From Hydrocarboniclastica marina (GTDB lineage: Bacteria; Pseudomonadota; Gammaproteobacteria; Pseudomonadales; Oleiphilaceae), in the NCBI RefSeq assembly GCF_004851605.1, contig NZ_CP031093.1, forward strand, positions 186,001 to 250,000: a stretch of DNA of 64,000 nt, written 5' to 3'. The position numbers were made by a program, and so were the translations under genes. Each line of letters begins with the position of its first letter. The first letter of the stretch is position 1. Of the stretch, positions 27,131-35,510 are shown one piece after another. The notes below the pieces were generated by a model that was not told where the DNA came from, did not search any database, and saw only the letters and a list, made by a program, of their open reading frames with translations.

Positions 27131-27724
27131 ATGGATTTTCGAAAGTGCGTTCTGCGATCAGTCCTGGTTGGCATCATTGCTGTCCTGTGCGTTCCTGGGG
27201 TACAGGCGGAAGAGTCACTGAATGGCGAGGTGATCCGACGCTTTGTCGAAAGCCTTGTCGCGTTACAGCCCCTCCAGGAGAAATATCGGGATGCCGAGTG
27301 GGCGTCGGGTTCGATCGGCAAAGATGGAGCCCAGGCAAAAGAGGGGATGACGCCGATGACTGATTCGCTAGAAGCAATGAGAGGCCATGAGGCATACGAC
27401 GAGTTAGCGAGTGTGGTGGAGAGCCACGGCTTCGCGAGCCCCAAAACATGGGGTCGGGTCGGGGACCGCATCATCAAGGCATACGCTGCAGCCTCTATGG
27501 AAGCGCAGCAACCTGGGTCGAGACAGCAGATGCAGCAGGCTCTGAAAGAGCTGGAAAATGCAGACCTGCCCGAGGCACAGAAGCAGATGATGAGGCAATC
27601 CATGGGTAATGCCATGGCGACTATCAAAAGCCTTACTGACGCACCGCAGGCCGACATTGACGCGGTTCAACCCTACATGGCGGAAATCGAGCGTGCGTTC
27701 GTCCAGGACTCCGTTGAGGATTAA
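27131..27724 (+). CDS. Exported helical protein of unknown function
   Basis: A 197-residue protein I do not recognise. A classic signal peptide (basic start, hydrophobic core, cleavage near VQA-EE, residue about 27) sends it to the periplasm. The mature part is almost all alpha-helical by composition, acidic, with many Q, E and A residues and no cysteine. The ATG at 27131 stands eight bases after AGGAG; the upstream extension to 27077 lacks such a site. The gene converges on the J-domain gene with a gap of about 20 bases. No conserved catalytic motif is visible, so no enzyme activity is suggested. Confidence 0.75.
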   Translation: MDFRKCVLRSVLVGIIAVLCVPGVQAEESLNGEVIRRFVESLVALQPLQEKYRDAEWASGSIGKDGAQAKEGMTPMTDSLEAMRGHEAYDELASVVESHGFASPKTWGRVGDRIIKAYAAASMEAQQPGSRQQMQQALKELENADLPEAQKQMMRQSMGNAMATIKSLTDAPQADIDAVQPYMAEIERAFVQDSVED

Positions 27725-27743
27725 CCGTACACGCAGGACCGGA

Positions 27744-28451
27744 TCACCCCAGCAGAAGCTTGCGGGCGGCATTGATCCGTGCAGCCAGATAGGCACTCCC
27801 GCCTCTGTCCGGGTGTAGTTTCTGGATCAGGCGGCGATGGGCCCGGGTAATCGCTTCCGGGCTTGCATCAGGTGACAGGCCAAGGATTTCGTAAGCCTCT
27901 TCGCGGGTCAGATCCGAGCTGCCCGCCGATGCTCCGGTACTGTTTTCGTGGGAGTCGTCGTCCCGGTCGTCCACACGCCATGACTCGCCAAACCGTCTAT
28001 CGAGATAGGTTTCCAGCAGGCGGGCCGAGTCGCTGTCGTGCTCCCGGCAGTAATGAAGCAGTTCCATAAACTGCTGCTCTTCCAGTTGCTCCAGGCTGGT
28101 CCCCTCCAGCGGACCCTCAAGGACGCGGCCGAACATCTGGCCGGAATCGTGGTCCAGACTCATTTCGAGAATGCGCGAGGTCACGGTGGACTGCTGACCC
28201 GCTCCTGAGACCTTTTTATGACGCTGCATCAGTGCTGGCCCGAAACGCCGTACCAGTGGATAGGCCAATGCCAGCAGCAAACCTACAATGTGCAAACGCC
28301 CGGAAAGCGCCAGGTAACCGAACAGCGGTATCGCCAGGACCGCCCCCAGTTTCAGCAAAGCAATGCCACGGCCTGATGCTGGCTGCTGGCGCAGCCAGGC
28401 CCATGCCAGCAGGGCCAGCAATAGCACCAGAAAGAACGCAAAGGCTGCCAA
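27744..28451 (-). CDS. Membrane-anchored J-domain (DnaJ-like) protein, TTG start
   Basis: A 235-residue protein: two N-terminal helices (about 3-22 and 32-65), a middle cytoplasmic region with acidic runs and a short conserved block (SLDHDSGQMFGRVLEGPLEG), and a C-terminal J domain (about 182-235) with the essential HPD at 213-215 (LHPDRGG). C-terminal J domains on membrane anchors recruit DnaK to a membrane partner. No ATG is available in a sensible place; a TTG at 28451 lies five bases after GGAG and starts right before the first helix, so I chose it over the long upstream frame to 28790. It follows the von Willebrand A gene by 68 bases. Confidence 0.8.
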   Translation of the reverse strand: MAAFAFFLVLLLALLAWAWLRQQPASGRGIALLKLGAVLAIPLFGYLALSGRLHIVGLLLALAYPLVRRFGPALMQRHKKVSGAGQQSTVTSRILEMSLDHDSGQMFGRVLEGPLEGTSLEQLEEQQFMELLHYCREHDSDSARLLETYLDRRFGESWRVDDRDDDSHENSTGASAGSSDLTREEAYEILGLSPDASPEAITRAHRRLIQKLHPDRGGSAYLAARINAARKLLLG

Positions 28452-28519
28452 ATTTATCTCCGGATTGGGTACGACACTTTTTGCTGCAGCACCCGCGTTT
28501 TTCCGACACCCGCGTTGCT

Positions 28520-29218
28520 TCAGGGGCGCAGTTGCCGGGTCAGGCGTCGGACAGGTTCGCTGTTGCTGCCGGCGAGTTTTTTCAGGGCTTCCGCTCCTCC
28601 TGAGGCGTAGACCGCGACCGCCGACAGTAATTCCCGTAACACTTCGGACGCATCGGCGTCGAGCCGGGCGTATGCGCCGCCTGACAGTTTGCTTATCTGC
28701 CGGAATACGGCTTCCGCATGAGGTTCGTGCCCATCCTGGAACGCAAAGACGGGCGTACGCATCAGGCCTAACTCGCCCGCCAGCTGGCACAGGTCATCGA
28801 CAGCTTCTTCGCAGCAATCACCGATGAACACCACGGCTTTGACAGGGTGGTCACGGGTGTCCGCCAGTGCTTGCTTCAGCACTCTCCGGATCTGTGTATG
28901 GCCGCCTATACAGGTGACCTGATTCATGGCTTTCAGTAAGTTATCGGTATTGTCGAGCCAGGCGGTGGCCTTGAACTCGTTAAACCCGCGGTAATAGCAG
29001 AGCTTGACCGCCAGCCCGCCCATTTGGCGGGTCGCAACGAACATCTCACTCTGGAACTGACAGGCCCGGTCCCAGCTTGGCTGGCGGCTTGCGGTGGCAT
29101 CCAGGGCAAACAGCAGGCGCCCCTGGTTCCGGTTAACCCCGGGCAGCCTGGCGGCCTGCTCAATGAACTGGTCGATATCCACTTTTTTTGAACGCGGTGT
29201 CAGGTTTTTTTCGGCCAT
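28520..29218 (-). CDS. von Willebrand factor A-like protein
   Basis: A 232-residue cytoplasmic protein with a vWA fold. The MIDAS-like start is FALDATAS (D40-x-T-x-S44), with T in CIGGHTQIR and D in FIGDCCEE as further likely metal-site positions. The frame extends upstream to 29317 but the ATG at 29218 begins just before the conserved part. vWA proteins mediate metal-dependent protein contacts. Its tight upstream position to a membrane J-domain gene suggests a partnership, perhaps presenting a client to DnaK at the membrane. The real function is unknown. Confidence 0.78.
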   Translation of the reverse strand: MAEKNLTPRSKKVDIDQFIEQAARLPGVNRNQGRLLFALDATASRQPSWDRACQFQSEMFVATRQMGGLAVKLCYYRGFNEFKATAWLDNTDNLLKAMNQVTCIGGHTQIRRVLKQALADTRDHPVKAVVFIGDCCEEAVDDLCQLAGELGLMRTPVFAFQDGHEPHAEAVFRQISKLSGGAYARLDADASEVLRELLSAVAVYASGGAEALKKLAGSNSEPVRRLTRQLRP

Positions 29219-29457
29219 GGGCCTGGGTCCATTCAGGTTGTGGGTATTCGCCGCCGCTGTTGGCCAGTTCTGGCAGCTGCCGACCTGCCCACAGCAGTGG
29301 ATGGCGGCCTTCAGCAATCAGGTCAGCTAACAATATGGCACAGAGGCGGCCCCTGGAGAACCCGGGGGCGGTCGAGCGCCGCGAGGCGGCCTGGAATTAG
29401 CCCCGCAGAGTGATATAGTGCCGCCTCAAGAGATTCCAACCAGCGACGAGATTGCCC

Positions 29458-29916
29458 ATGAGTCTAGCTATCGCCCTACATGTTCTCTCCGCCGTGATCT
29501 GGGTCGGCGGGATGTTTTTTGCCTACATGGCCATGCGCCCTGCTGTAGCAGAAGTTGTAGACGGAACCCAGCGAGGCATTCTCTGGCGCCAGACCCTGAG
29601 TCGTTTCTTTCGATGGGTCTGGCTGGCGGTCGCGTTGCTGCTGGTCACCGGCTACTGGATGGTTTTCAGCTATTTCGGCGGAATGGCCGGCGCCGGATGG
29701 CACATCCACGCGATGCAGGGGCTCGGTCTGCTCATGGTCCTGCTTTTTCTGCATGTCTACTTCGCCCCTTTCCGCCGGCTCAAGCAGGCACTGGACCGGG
29801 GTGACCGCGATGAGGCCCAGCGTCGTGTCGGGCAGATACGCGTGTTTGTTGGCATCAACCTTATCATTGGCCTGATTGTGGTCGTCATCGGCTCGGCTGG
29901 CCGCTATCTGCAGTAG
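29458..29916 (+). CDS. CopD-domain family inner-membrane protein
   Basis: A 152-residue protein with four helices. The first contains the conserved HVLSAVIWVGGMFFAYM (about 6-24), a pattern of CopD-domain proteins including an N-terminal histidine; a GWHIHAMQGLG stretch near residue 80 has two histidines facing the membrane. CopD-like proteins are linked to copper handling or to haem-type membrane redox, but many are uncharacterised. Possible starts are the ATG at 29458 or a TTG two codons earlier. It is followed by endonuclease V 86 bases later. Confidence 0.75.
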   Translation: MSLAIALHVLSAVIWVGGMFFAYMAMRPAVAEVVDGTQRGILWRQTLSRFFRWVWLAVALLLVTGYWMVFSYFGGMAGAGWHIHAMQGLGLLMVLLFLHVYFAPFRRLKQALDRGDRDEAQRRVGQIRVFVGINLIIGLIVVVIGSAGRYLQ

Positions 29917-30002
29917 GTATCAATACTTTTCGCTACTGAAGCACTGAAACGCTTCATGAGGTAGCGCAACCCTTTTAAGCGCATGGATAGCAGGGAGAGG
30001 GA

Positions 30003-30701
30003 ATGGAAGACCCTACAGCACACTGGTCCGGACTTACGCCGAGGGAGGCAATCGCTCTCCAGCGAGAGGCCGCGTCGCGGGTCGTGATCGAGGATGACTT
30101 GCCCGAGGTTAAACTGGTCGCCGGCGTTGACGTCGGCTTTGAGAACCGGGATACCGCAAGGGCAGCGATCGTCGTCCTGCGACTCGAGGATCTGAAACCA
30201 GTGGACCACGCCGTTGCCCGCTTGCCCGTGCCCATGCCCTATATTCCCGGCCTGCTGTCCTTTCGGGAGTGCCCGGTAATCCTCGAGGCGCTCTCCCGGC
30301 TCAGACGCGACCCCGATCTTTTGTTGTGCGACGGACACGGTATCGCCCACCCCCGGCGCTTGGGGGTCGCCAGCCACACGGGATTACTGACCGGACTGCC
30401 GACTATCGGCGTGGGAAAAAGCCGGCTGACCGGTACCCATGGCCCCGTTCCCGAAGAGCAAGGGGGGTGGACGCCGCTGGTCGATAAAGACGAAGAAATA
30501 GGTGCCGTGCTGCGCACGAGGTCCGGCGTCAAACCTTTATATATTTCCGCCGGGCACCGTATCAGTCTGGAAACTGCGCTGCATTACGTACTCGCCTGCA
30601 CCACCCGATACCGGTTGCCTGAAACCACCCGCTGGGCCGACGGGATCGCCTCGGATCGCGGGCAGAAATGGCTGGGTCAGTTGACGCTGAGCCCCGACTG
30701 A
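30003..30701 (+). CDS. nfi: Endonuclease V
   Basis: A 232-residue DNA-repair nuclease that cleaves the second phosphodiester bond 3' to deoxyinosine. The catalytic acids are visible: D43 (AGVDVGF), E89 (FRE) and D110 (CDGHG). The wedge motif PYIP is at 79-82 and the family block DGHGIAHPRRLGVASH follows. A purine-rich ribosome site (GGGAGAGGGA) runs almost into the ATG. Length equals that of E. coli Nfi plus a few residues. It appears to be a stand-alone gene. Confidence 0.94.
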   Translation: MEDPTAHWSGLTPREAIALQREAASRVVIEDDLPEVKLVAGVDVGFENRDTARAAIVVLRLEDLKPVDHAVARLPVPMPYIPGLLSFRECPVILEALSRLRRDPDLLLCDGHGIAHPRRLGVASHTGLLTGLPTIGVGKSRLTGTHGPVPEEQGGWTPLVDKDEEIGAVLRTRSGVKPLYISAGHRISLETALHYVLACTTRYRLPETTRWADGIASDRGQKWLGQLTLSPD

Positions 30702-30752
30702 TGGGCGTCGCTGGATGGCCTCAACCGGCCCTTCTGCGTCGGACAGCTCAGT

Positions 30753-31451
30753 TCAGAATGACATGCCTGCGTCAGCGTCTTTTTCAATCGCCTCGTTCAG
30801 CAGGTTGAGATAGTCTGCCCGGGCTTTCAGCTTCGTTTGCGCATGGGCGCGCATATCAAGGGTATCGGCCATGCGCGCCGCTTCGTTCCGGGCTGAAGCC
30901 AGAAGCTGGTCAGCAGGCACCAGGATGTCGAGGAAGCCAGCCTGGACCGCCGTCTCGGGGGAGAACATTTCAGCATTTACGACGGACCGCTGAAAACAGG
31001 CCGGCGTCAGGCGGTTGCGGGCCAGTTCGATGCCAGCGTGATGCATGGTCATCCCTATCGCAACCTCATTCAGGCTCACCTTGAAAGCACCCTGGGCGCC
31101 CAGGCGCAGGTCCGACGCCAGCAGGATGAACGCACCCTTGGCGATAGCGTGGCCGGAACAGGCCGCAATAATCGGCGTCGGGAAGGACAGTAGTCGGCGA
31201 CAGAAGGTCGAGCCCTTTCTCACCAGGTGAGTGGCCGCGTCTACCCCGGCTTTCATTTCCTTGAGATCATAGCCCGCGGAAAATATGCCTGCCTGGCCCG
31301 TAAGAACAACCACGGCTTCGTCGTTCTCTGCCTGGTCCAGTGCGTCGTTTAGCCCGTCAAAAACCGCATGGGAGAGTGCATTAACCTTGCCGTTCGATAT
31401 GGCAATAGTCGCGACCCGGTTATCAAGGTGATAAGTGACCACGTCTGTCAT
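30753..31451 (-). CDS. Crotonase-fold enoyl-CoA hydratase/isomerase family protein
   Basis: A 232-residue single-domain crotonase. The oxyanion-hole segments are FSAGYDLKEMKAG (about 57-69) and ACSGHAIAKGAFILLASDLRLGA (about 96-118); the acid/base glutamate is likely in VSLNEVAIGM. The protein is shorter than full hydratases (about 255-260) and typical of a crotonase that may act as isomerase or hydratase. GGAGGT precedes the ATG by about eight bases. No other fatty-acid genes adjoin, so the pathway is uncertain. Confidence 0.88.
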   Translation of the reverse strand: MTDVVTYHLDNRVATIAISNGKVNALSHAVFDGLNDALDQAENDEAVVVLTGQAGIFSAGYDLKEMKAGVDAATHLVRKGSTFCRRLLSFPTPIIAACSGHAIAKGAFILLASDLRLGAQGAFKVSLNEVAIGMTMHHAGIELARNRLTPACFQRSVVNAEMFSPETAVQAGFLDILVPADQLLASARNEAARMADTLDMRAHAQTKLKARADYLNLLNEAIEKDADAGMSF

Positions 31452-31502
31452 CTGAGATACCTCCAGCTGCGAAATACCGGAAGCCTATCAGAGCAACGGG
31501 TT

Positions 31503-32618
31503 TTAATCAGCGTTGTTTGCGCGAAGCTGCTGGCACTCATGCTGGCTGTCAGCCTCGGCGGCATCATCGCTGACTACGGTGTTGCGCCCGCGGTGTTTAC
31601 CGAGATACATGCGTCGGTCAGCGCTTTGGTAGAGGCCAGTGGTGGTAGCGGAGTCTCGCGGCCAACTGGCGATGCCGAATGTGACTGTCAGGTGAAACTT
31701 TTCACCAGCGTAAAATATCGGCATAGCGGCGATGCGCTGCCGTAGCTCATCGACGAGTTTTTGCGCCGAATGCATGTCCGTATCCCTCAGAATCAGCCCA
31801 AACTCCTCTCCGCCAAGCCGCCCCACGAAATCAGTAGACCGCAAGCGCTGCACCAGGCAGCTGGCGAGTGTCTTCAGGGCAATGTCGCCAGCGTCGTGCC
31901 CCAGGCTATCGTTGATACTCTTGAAGTGGTCGATGTCCATCAATGCCAGGACAAACTGGATGCCGCTGCGTCGCGCTTCTTCCAGCGTGCGGTCATAGGT
32001 CGCCTGGAAGCGGCTGCGGTTGGGCAGGCCGGTGAGGGCATCGGTCTCGGCGTGGTAAACCAGCTCGTCTTCAGCTTCTGCGCGCATCGTCTCGTAAAGA
32101 TGTATGAAAAGCAGAATGACCAGCCCGCAGATCAGCGGGTTAAAAAGATCGATCAGGCTCGCCGGATCGTCGAAGTCCCCGAACATCACCGCGTGATAGG
32201 CCGCGATAGCGAACATGAAAGGCGCCGCCAGCAGCAGTCCGGCTTTTTTGCCGAGCAGAAGATAGGACAGGACGGGCATGGCGTAAGCCCACACAAACGC
32301 TGTGGAAGATGCTTTTGGGACCACTGTGATCAGGACGAGGAAAGAAAACGTCGGGATCAGGTAACCGATAATCCAGCGACGCAGGTAGGGTGATGTGCCG
32401 ATCCGGAACATGCCTACGACGAGGGCGAGACAGCCGAAAGCCTCGAGGCTCGCGAGCCAGTAGTTTCCGGCAGTAAACTGGAGACTGGAGAAAAGTCCGA
32501 GCGTTACCGCGGTCACGCTGAAAATGATCCGCATCAGGATTCGCCGGTGCGGGTCGCGCAAGCCGGATTTGCCCCTTTGCTGGGAATGATCCAGAGTTCG
32601 TTTTGAAGCTGGTTGCAT
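31503..32618 (-). CDS. Membrane-bound diguanylate cyclase (GGDEF)
   Basis: A 371-residue protein with about six N-terminal helices (residues about 30-180) and a C-terminal GGDEF domain. The active loop reads GGEEF, a functional variant, and the inhibitory I-site RxxD (RSTD) lies five residues before it, so feedback inhibition by c-di-GMP is expected. The metal and substrate residues around IDHFKSINDSLGHDAGD are intact. AAGGA stands about nine bases before the first ATG. It should synthesise c-di-GMP in response to a signal sensed in the membrane part. Confidence 0.91.
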   Translation of the reverse strand: MQPASKRTLDHSQQRGKSGLRDPHRRILMRIIFSVTAVTLGLFSSLQFTAGNYWLASLEAFGCLALVVGMFRIGTSPYLRRWIIGYLIPTFSFLVLITVVPKASSTAFVWAYAMPVLSYLLLGKKAGLLLAAPFMFAIAAYHAVMFGDFDDPASLIDLFNPLICGLVILLFIHLYETMRAEAEDELVYHAETDALTGLPNRSRFQATYDRTLEEARRSGIQFVLALMDIDHFKSINDSLGHDAGDIALKTLASCLVQRLRSTDFVGRLGGEEFGLILRDTDMHSAQKLVDELRQRIAAMPIFYAGEKFHLTVTFGIASWPRDSATTTGLYQSADRRMYLGKHRGRNTVVSDDAAEADSQHECQQLRANNAD

Positions 32619-32929
32619 AACAGATTGTCCTTGCCGTAGCGAGAGTATAGATCTGGGGCGGGCGCTCTACCAATAACTTGTTGATTGCAACTATCCGTCC
32701 GCGCCTCGGCGGGTTTATACAGCTTGGTAACCGGACAGCTGTGGCCCCCGTGCTACTGTCTGGACATAGCTAGGTACCTACTGAAAAAGTAACTGGCCGG
32801 AAGGCAGCGTTCCTCTGGCTCGTGGTGCGCGGACAACGGCACGCCCTGACCAATGCCCATCCTGTGCCACACGGTTCTCTTCGGCTTGGTGTCCTGGCCG
32901 AAAGCTATTACAACGAAAGAGGAAGTCTT
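32619..32929. other. Divergent intergenic region
   Basis: This 311-base stretch separates the cyclase and oxidoreductase starts and must hold both promoters. I see a ten-base perfect palindrome TAGGTACCTA at 32771-32780 but cannot assign it to a regulator, and no convincing -35/-10 pair. AGAGGAAG precedes the oxidoreductase start. Confidence 0.4.
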
Positions 32930-33964
32930 ATGGCCGATCATGAAGGCAAGAAGATAGTTCTGGCGGCTCGTCCCGAAGGCATGCCGACGGCCGAACATTT
33001 GCAGGAGGAGCGCCTCGAGGTCCCCCGCCCCGGAGAGGGCGAGATGCTGCTCCGTACGCTGTATCTCTCACTTGACCCTTATATGCGGGGTCGGATGAGT
33101 GCGGCAAAGTCATACGCTGCGCCGGTAGAGATCGGCGGTGTAATGGAAGGGGCTACGGTCTGTGAGGTGGTTGAGAGCCGCCTGGACGGGTATCAGCCCG
33201 GCGAGTATGTGCTAGCCGGCGCCGGTTGGCAGACCCACGCTGTGTCAAATGGCAAAGGTGTCCGGAAGCTCGATCCGGCCAAAGCGTCGCTTACTACGGC
33301 ACTGGGCGTGATGGGTATGCCCGGTTTTACCGCGTACGCGGGACTACTGGAACTGGGCCAGCCGAAATCAGGAGAGACCGTGGTGGTCTCAGCCGCCAGC
33401 GGTGCTGTCGGCCAGGTGGTCGGGCAGATCGCGCGACTGAAAGGGTGTCGGGTCGTGGGTATCGCTGGGGCGGATGACAAGTGCGCCTACGTGACCGACG
33501 AACTCGGATTCGACGCAGCGGTAAACTATAAATCGGAGGATTTCCGCGACCGCCTGGCCGAAGCCTGCCCGGACGGCATCGATGTTTACTTCGAGAACGT
33601 CGGTGGCAAGGTCCTGGCTGCGGTCCTGCCGAATCTCAACGAGTTCTCGCGTATGCCTGTCTGCGGGCTGATTGCCCACTACAACGATACCAGCGCCCCT
33701 GAAGGCCCCGACCGCCTGCCGGGCTTTATGCGCACCGTGCTGGCGAAGCGTGTCATGGTGAGAGGGTTCATACAGTTTGATTTTGCGCCGCTCATGCCTG
33801 ATTTTGTGAGGGATATGTCGGGCTGGCTGGCCGATGGCAGTGTTCGCTACCGGGAGGATGTGGTGCAAGGTCTGGAGAACGCGGTAGACGCGTTCCAGGG
33901 ACTTCTTGAGGGCCGGAACCGCGGCAAACTCATCGTTCAGGTCGGTGAAGACCCCACGCGGTAA
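32930..33964 (+). CDS. NADP-dependent oxidoreductase of the LTB4DH/CurA type
   Basis: A 344-residue zinc-free medium-chain dehydrogenase/reductase. The N-terminal catalytic segment has LSLDPYMRGRM, the hallmark of the leukotriene-B4-12-dehydrogenase/curcumin-reductase branch; the nucleotide-binding loop SAASGAVGQVVGQIA and the following GCRVVGIAGADDKC mark the NADPH site. Such enzymes reduce alkenal or alkenone double bonds. The frame reaches back to 32822, but the ATG at 32930 follows AGAGGAAG and fits the family start. Cytosolic; isolated. Confidence 0.9.
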   Translation: MADHEGKKIVLAARPEGMPTAEHLQEERLEVPRPGEGEMLLRTLYLSLDPYMRGRMSAAKSYAAPVEIGGVMEGATVCEVVESRLDGYQPGEYVLAGAGWQTHAVSNGKGVRKLDPAKASLTTALGVMGMPGFTAYAGLLELGQPKSGETVVVSAASGAVGQVVGQIARLKGCRVVGIAGADDKCAYVTDELGFDAAVNYKSEDFRDRLAEACPDGIDVYFENVGGKVLAAVLPNLNEFSRMPVCGLIAHYNDTSAPEGPDRLPGFMRTVLAKRVMVRGFIQFDFAPLMPDFVRDMSGWLADGSVRYREDVVQGLENAVDAFQGLLEGRNRGKLIVQVGEDPTR

Positions 33965-33975
33965 GCAAGGGAGGC

Positions 33976-34611
33976 TCACTCCCCGGCTGGTTTGAGCTTA
34001 AGGCCTTCGACGCACCAGCGGGGGGAGCTGAAGGCGGGCGATCTGCCCGCCTCCTGCGGCACGATGCTGATGATGTCAGTATTGTCCGGGTCTTTCATGG
34101 TCAGAAAGTCTTCATGGGACAGGTGCAGGAAGCGCATGACAAAACAGCGGATGAACATCCCGTGGGCAACAATCAGAACATTCCGGCGTTGTGAGCGGCC
34201 AATCTCCCGGTACAGGCTCTCAAGGAACACAGACGCCCGCAGGTAGACGTCGGCGGGGCTTTCGCCGCCCTTATGGCGGTAGTAAAACCAGCCGTGTGCC
34301 TTGCGCATTTCCAGTTGGGATTCTTCGTCGTGGTAGCCCCGGTCATGCTCCCTCAGCAAGGGATCTTCATACACGGTGGGGGCCAGCCCATGGTCATCCA
34401 ACAGAATTTTCAGGGTTTGGCGCGCTCGCTCGTATGGTGAGCTATAGATCAAAGCTGACTTGATGAAGCCCGCGTCGACGCGCTCAGCCAGCGTCCTGGC
34501 CTGGGCAACGCCGCGATCACTGAGACAGACGTGAAAGTCGCCCTCGGTATGGGGATCGACAACGTTGGTGTTGGCCAGGCTCTCACCATGCCGAATCAAT
34601 TTAATGCGCAT
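33976..34611 (-). CDS. Histidine phosphatase (phosphoglycerate-mutase-like) protein
   Basis: A 211-residue histidine-phosphatase superfamily member. The phosphorylated histidine is H8 in LIRHGESLAN, with an acidic REHDRGYHDEES stretch and the second histidine in VLIVAHGMFIRC. The AAGGAGGG ribosome site is strong. It is likely a broad phosphatase rather than a glycolytic mutase, since the helix after HGE lacks mutase-specific features I would expect. It converges on the oxidoreductase with 11 bases between them. Confidence 0.85.
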   Translation of the reverse strand: MRIKLIRHGESLANTNVVDPHTEGDFHVCLSDRGVAQARTLAERVDAGFIKSALIYSSPYERARQTLKILLDDHGLAPTVYEDPLLREHDRGYHDEESQLEMRKAHGWFYYRHKGGESPADVYLRASVFLESLYREIGRSQRRNVLIVAHGMFIRCFVMRFLHLSHEDFLTMKDPDNTDIISIVPQEAGRSPAFSSPRWCVEGLKLKPAGE

Positions 34612-34749
34612 AATTCCCTCCTTGGCTTGTATCCTGTTCGCTGAAGCTGCATTCGGCTCTACTCGGCGAATGCCTCATCATGTCTAAAACCGTGTGCTGT
34701 AGCCAGTACTCTTCTGCAGTAGCAGCCCGCCTGTCTGATAGGAGCCTCC

Positions 34750-35262
34750 ATGACTGAAGAACTGAAAAACGCCCAGAATGAGGACCGTAACGAGTTCCGT
34801 GAGTTCATCCTTGGCCAGATGCCGGCGGAGCTTTTCGCGAACCTGCCCGACACGCTTGGCCGGGCCGAGGCTGAGGATCTGGCTGAACTGGCTGCGGCTC
34901 AAACACTGCATTGGCCGGACTCCGGCGATGTATTCTGGCTTATTGTCGCCGATTATTTTGCCGATGCTGAGCCAGCCGAGGTTGCTGAGTATGAGCTGGA
35001 GGAGGCACTGATCGCATTGCAGGAGGGTGAAACGCCGGCCGACGATGAGAAAAGCGCAATGGCCTGGCTCTACATCATCGACAATTATCCGGACGTAAGC
35101 TTCTACTCGGCGTTGGGCCAGTCTTTGGCGGCGCTGCAGGACGAAACCCATGAGGATCAAGCCCGGGAGGTGGCTGAGCATGCCATTGAGTGTGTGGCAG
35201 TGAGCCGTTACCCGGAGCTGCTGGGCGAGACACCGTTATTTTTGCGTCCTCCGGAGCATTAG
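34750..35262 (+). CDS. Acidic conserved-looking protein of unknown function
   Basis: A 170-residue protein with no signal peptide or membrane helix. It is very acidic (many E and D, few K), rich in alanine and predicted helical, with repeated A-E-L patterns. GGAGCC upstream of the ATG gives a good ribosome site. I recognise no domain. The acidic composition could mean nucleic-acid mimicry, salt adaptation or a helical-repeat scaffold; nothing in the sequence chooses among these. Neighbours give no clue. Confidence 0.72.
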   Translation: MTEELKNAQNEDRNEFREFILGQMPAELFANLPDTLGRAEAEDLAELAAAQTLHWPDSGDVFWLIVADYFADAEPAEVAEYELEEALIALQEGETPADDEKSAMAWLYIIDNYPDVSFYSALGQSLAALQDETHEDQAREVAEHAIECVAVSRYPELLGETPLFLRPPEH

Positions 35263-35510
35263 ACTCTGCTGTTCAGGTCGTTCTCCACATCCCGGTGCGC
35301 GGGCGCCGTCTTTCAGGCCCGGTTAAGGGCACTAACGTCAGGCTGTAGCAGATGCCAGTCCCAGGCCGGTTCCGTCGGATGCGGACGGCTTTCGTGACGT
35401 GCTTCCTGAATACGTCGAAAATGCACGCTTTTGCCTCGACTTTTTACTGTTTGTTACCATAATGTTATTAATATTCAGCGCGACTCAAACTGAAGTGCGC
35501 GGGGGACGGC

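Noticed and set aside
32771-32780. TAGGTACCTA palindrome as a regulatory operator
   Set aside because: Ten bases is short enough to arise by chance and nothing links it to a regulator; noted only in the intergenic entry.
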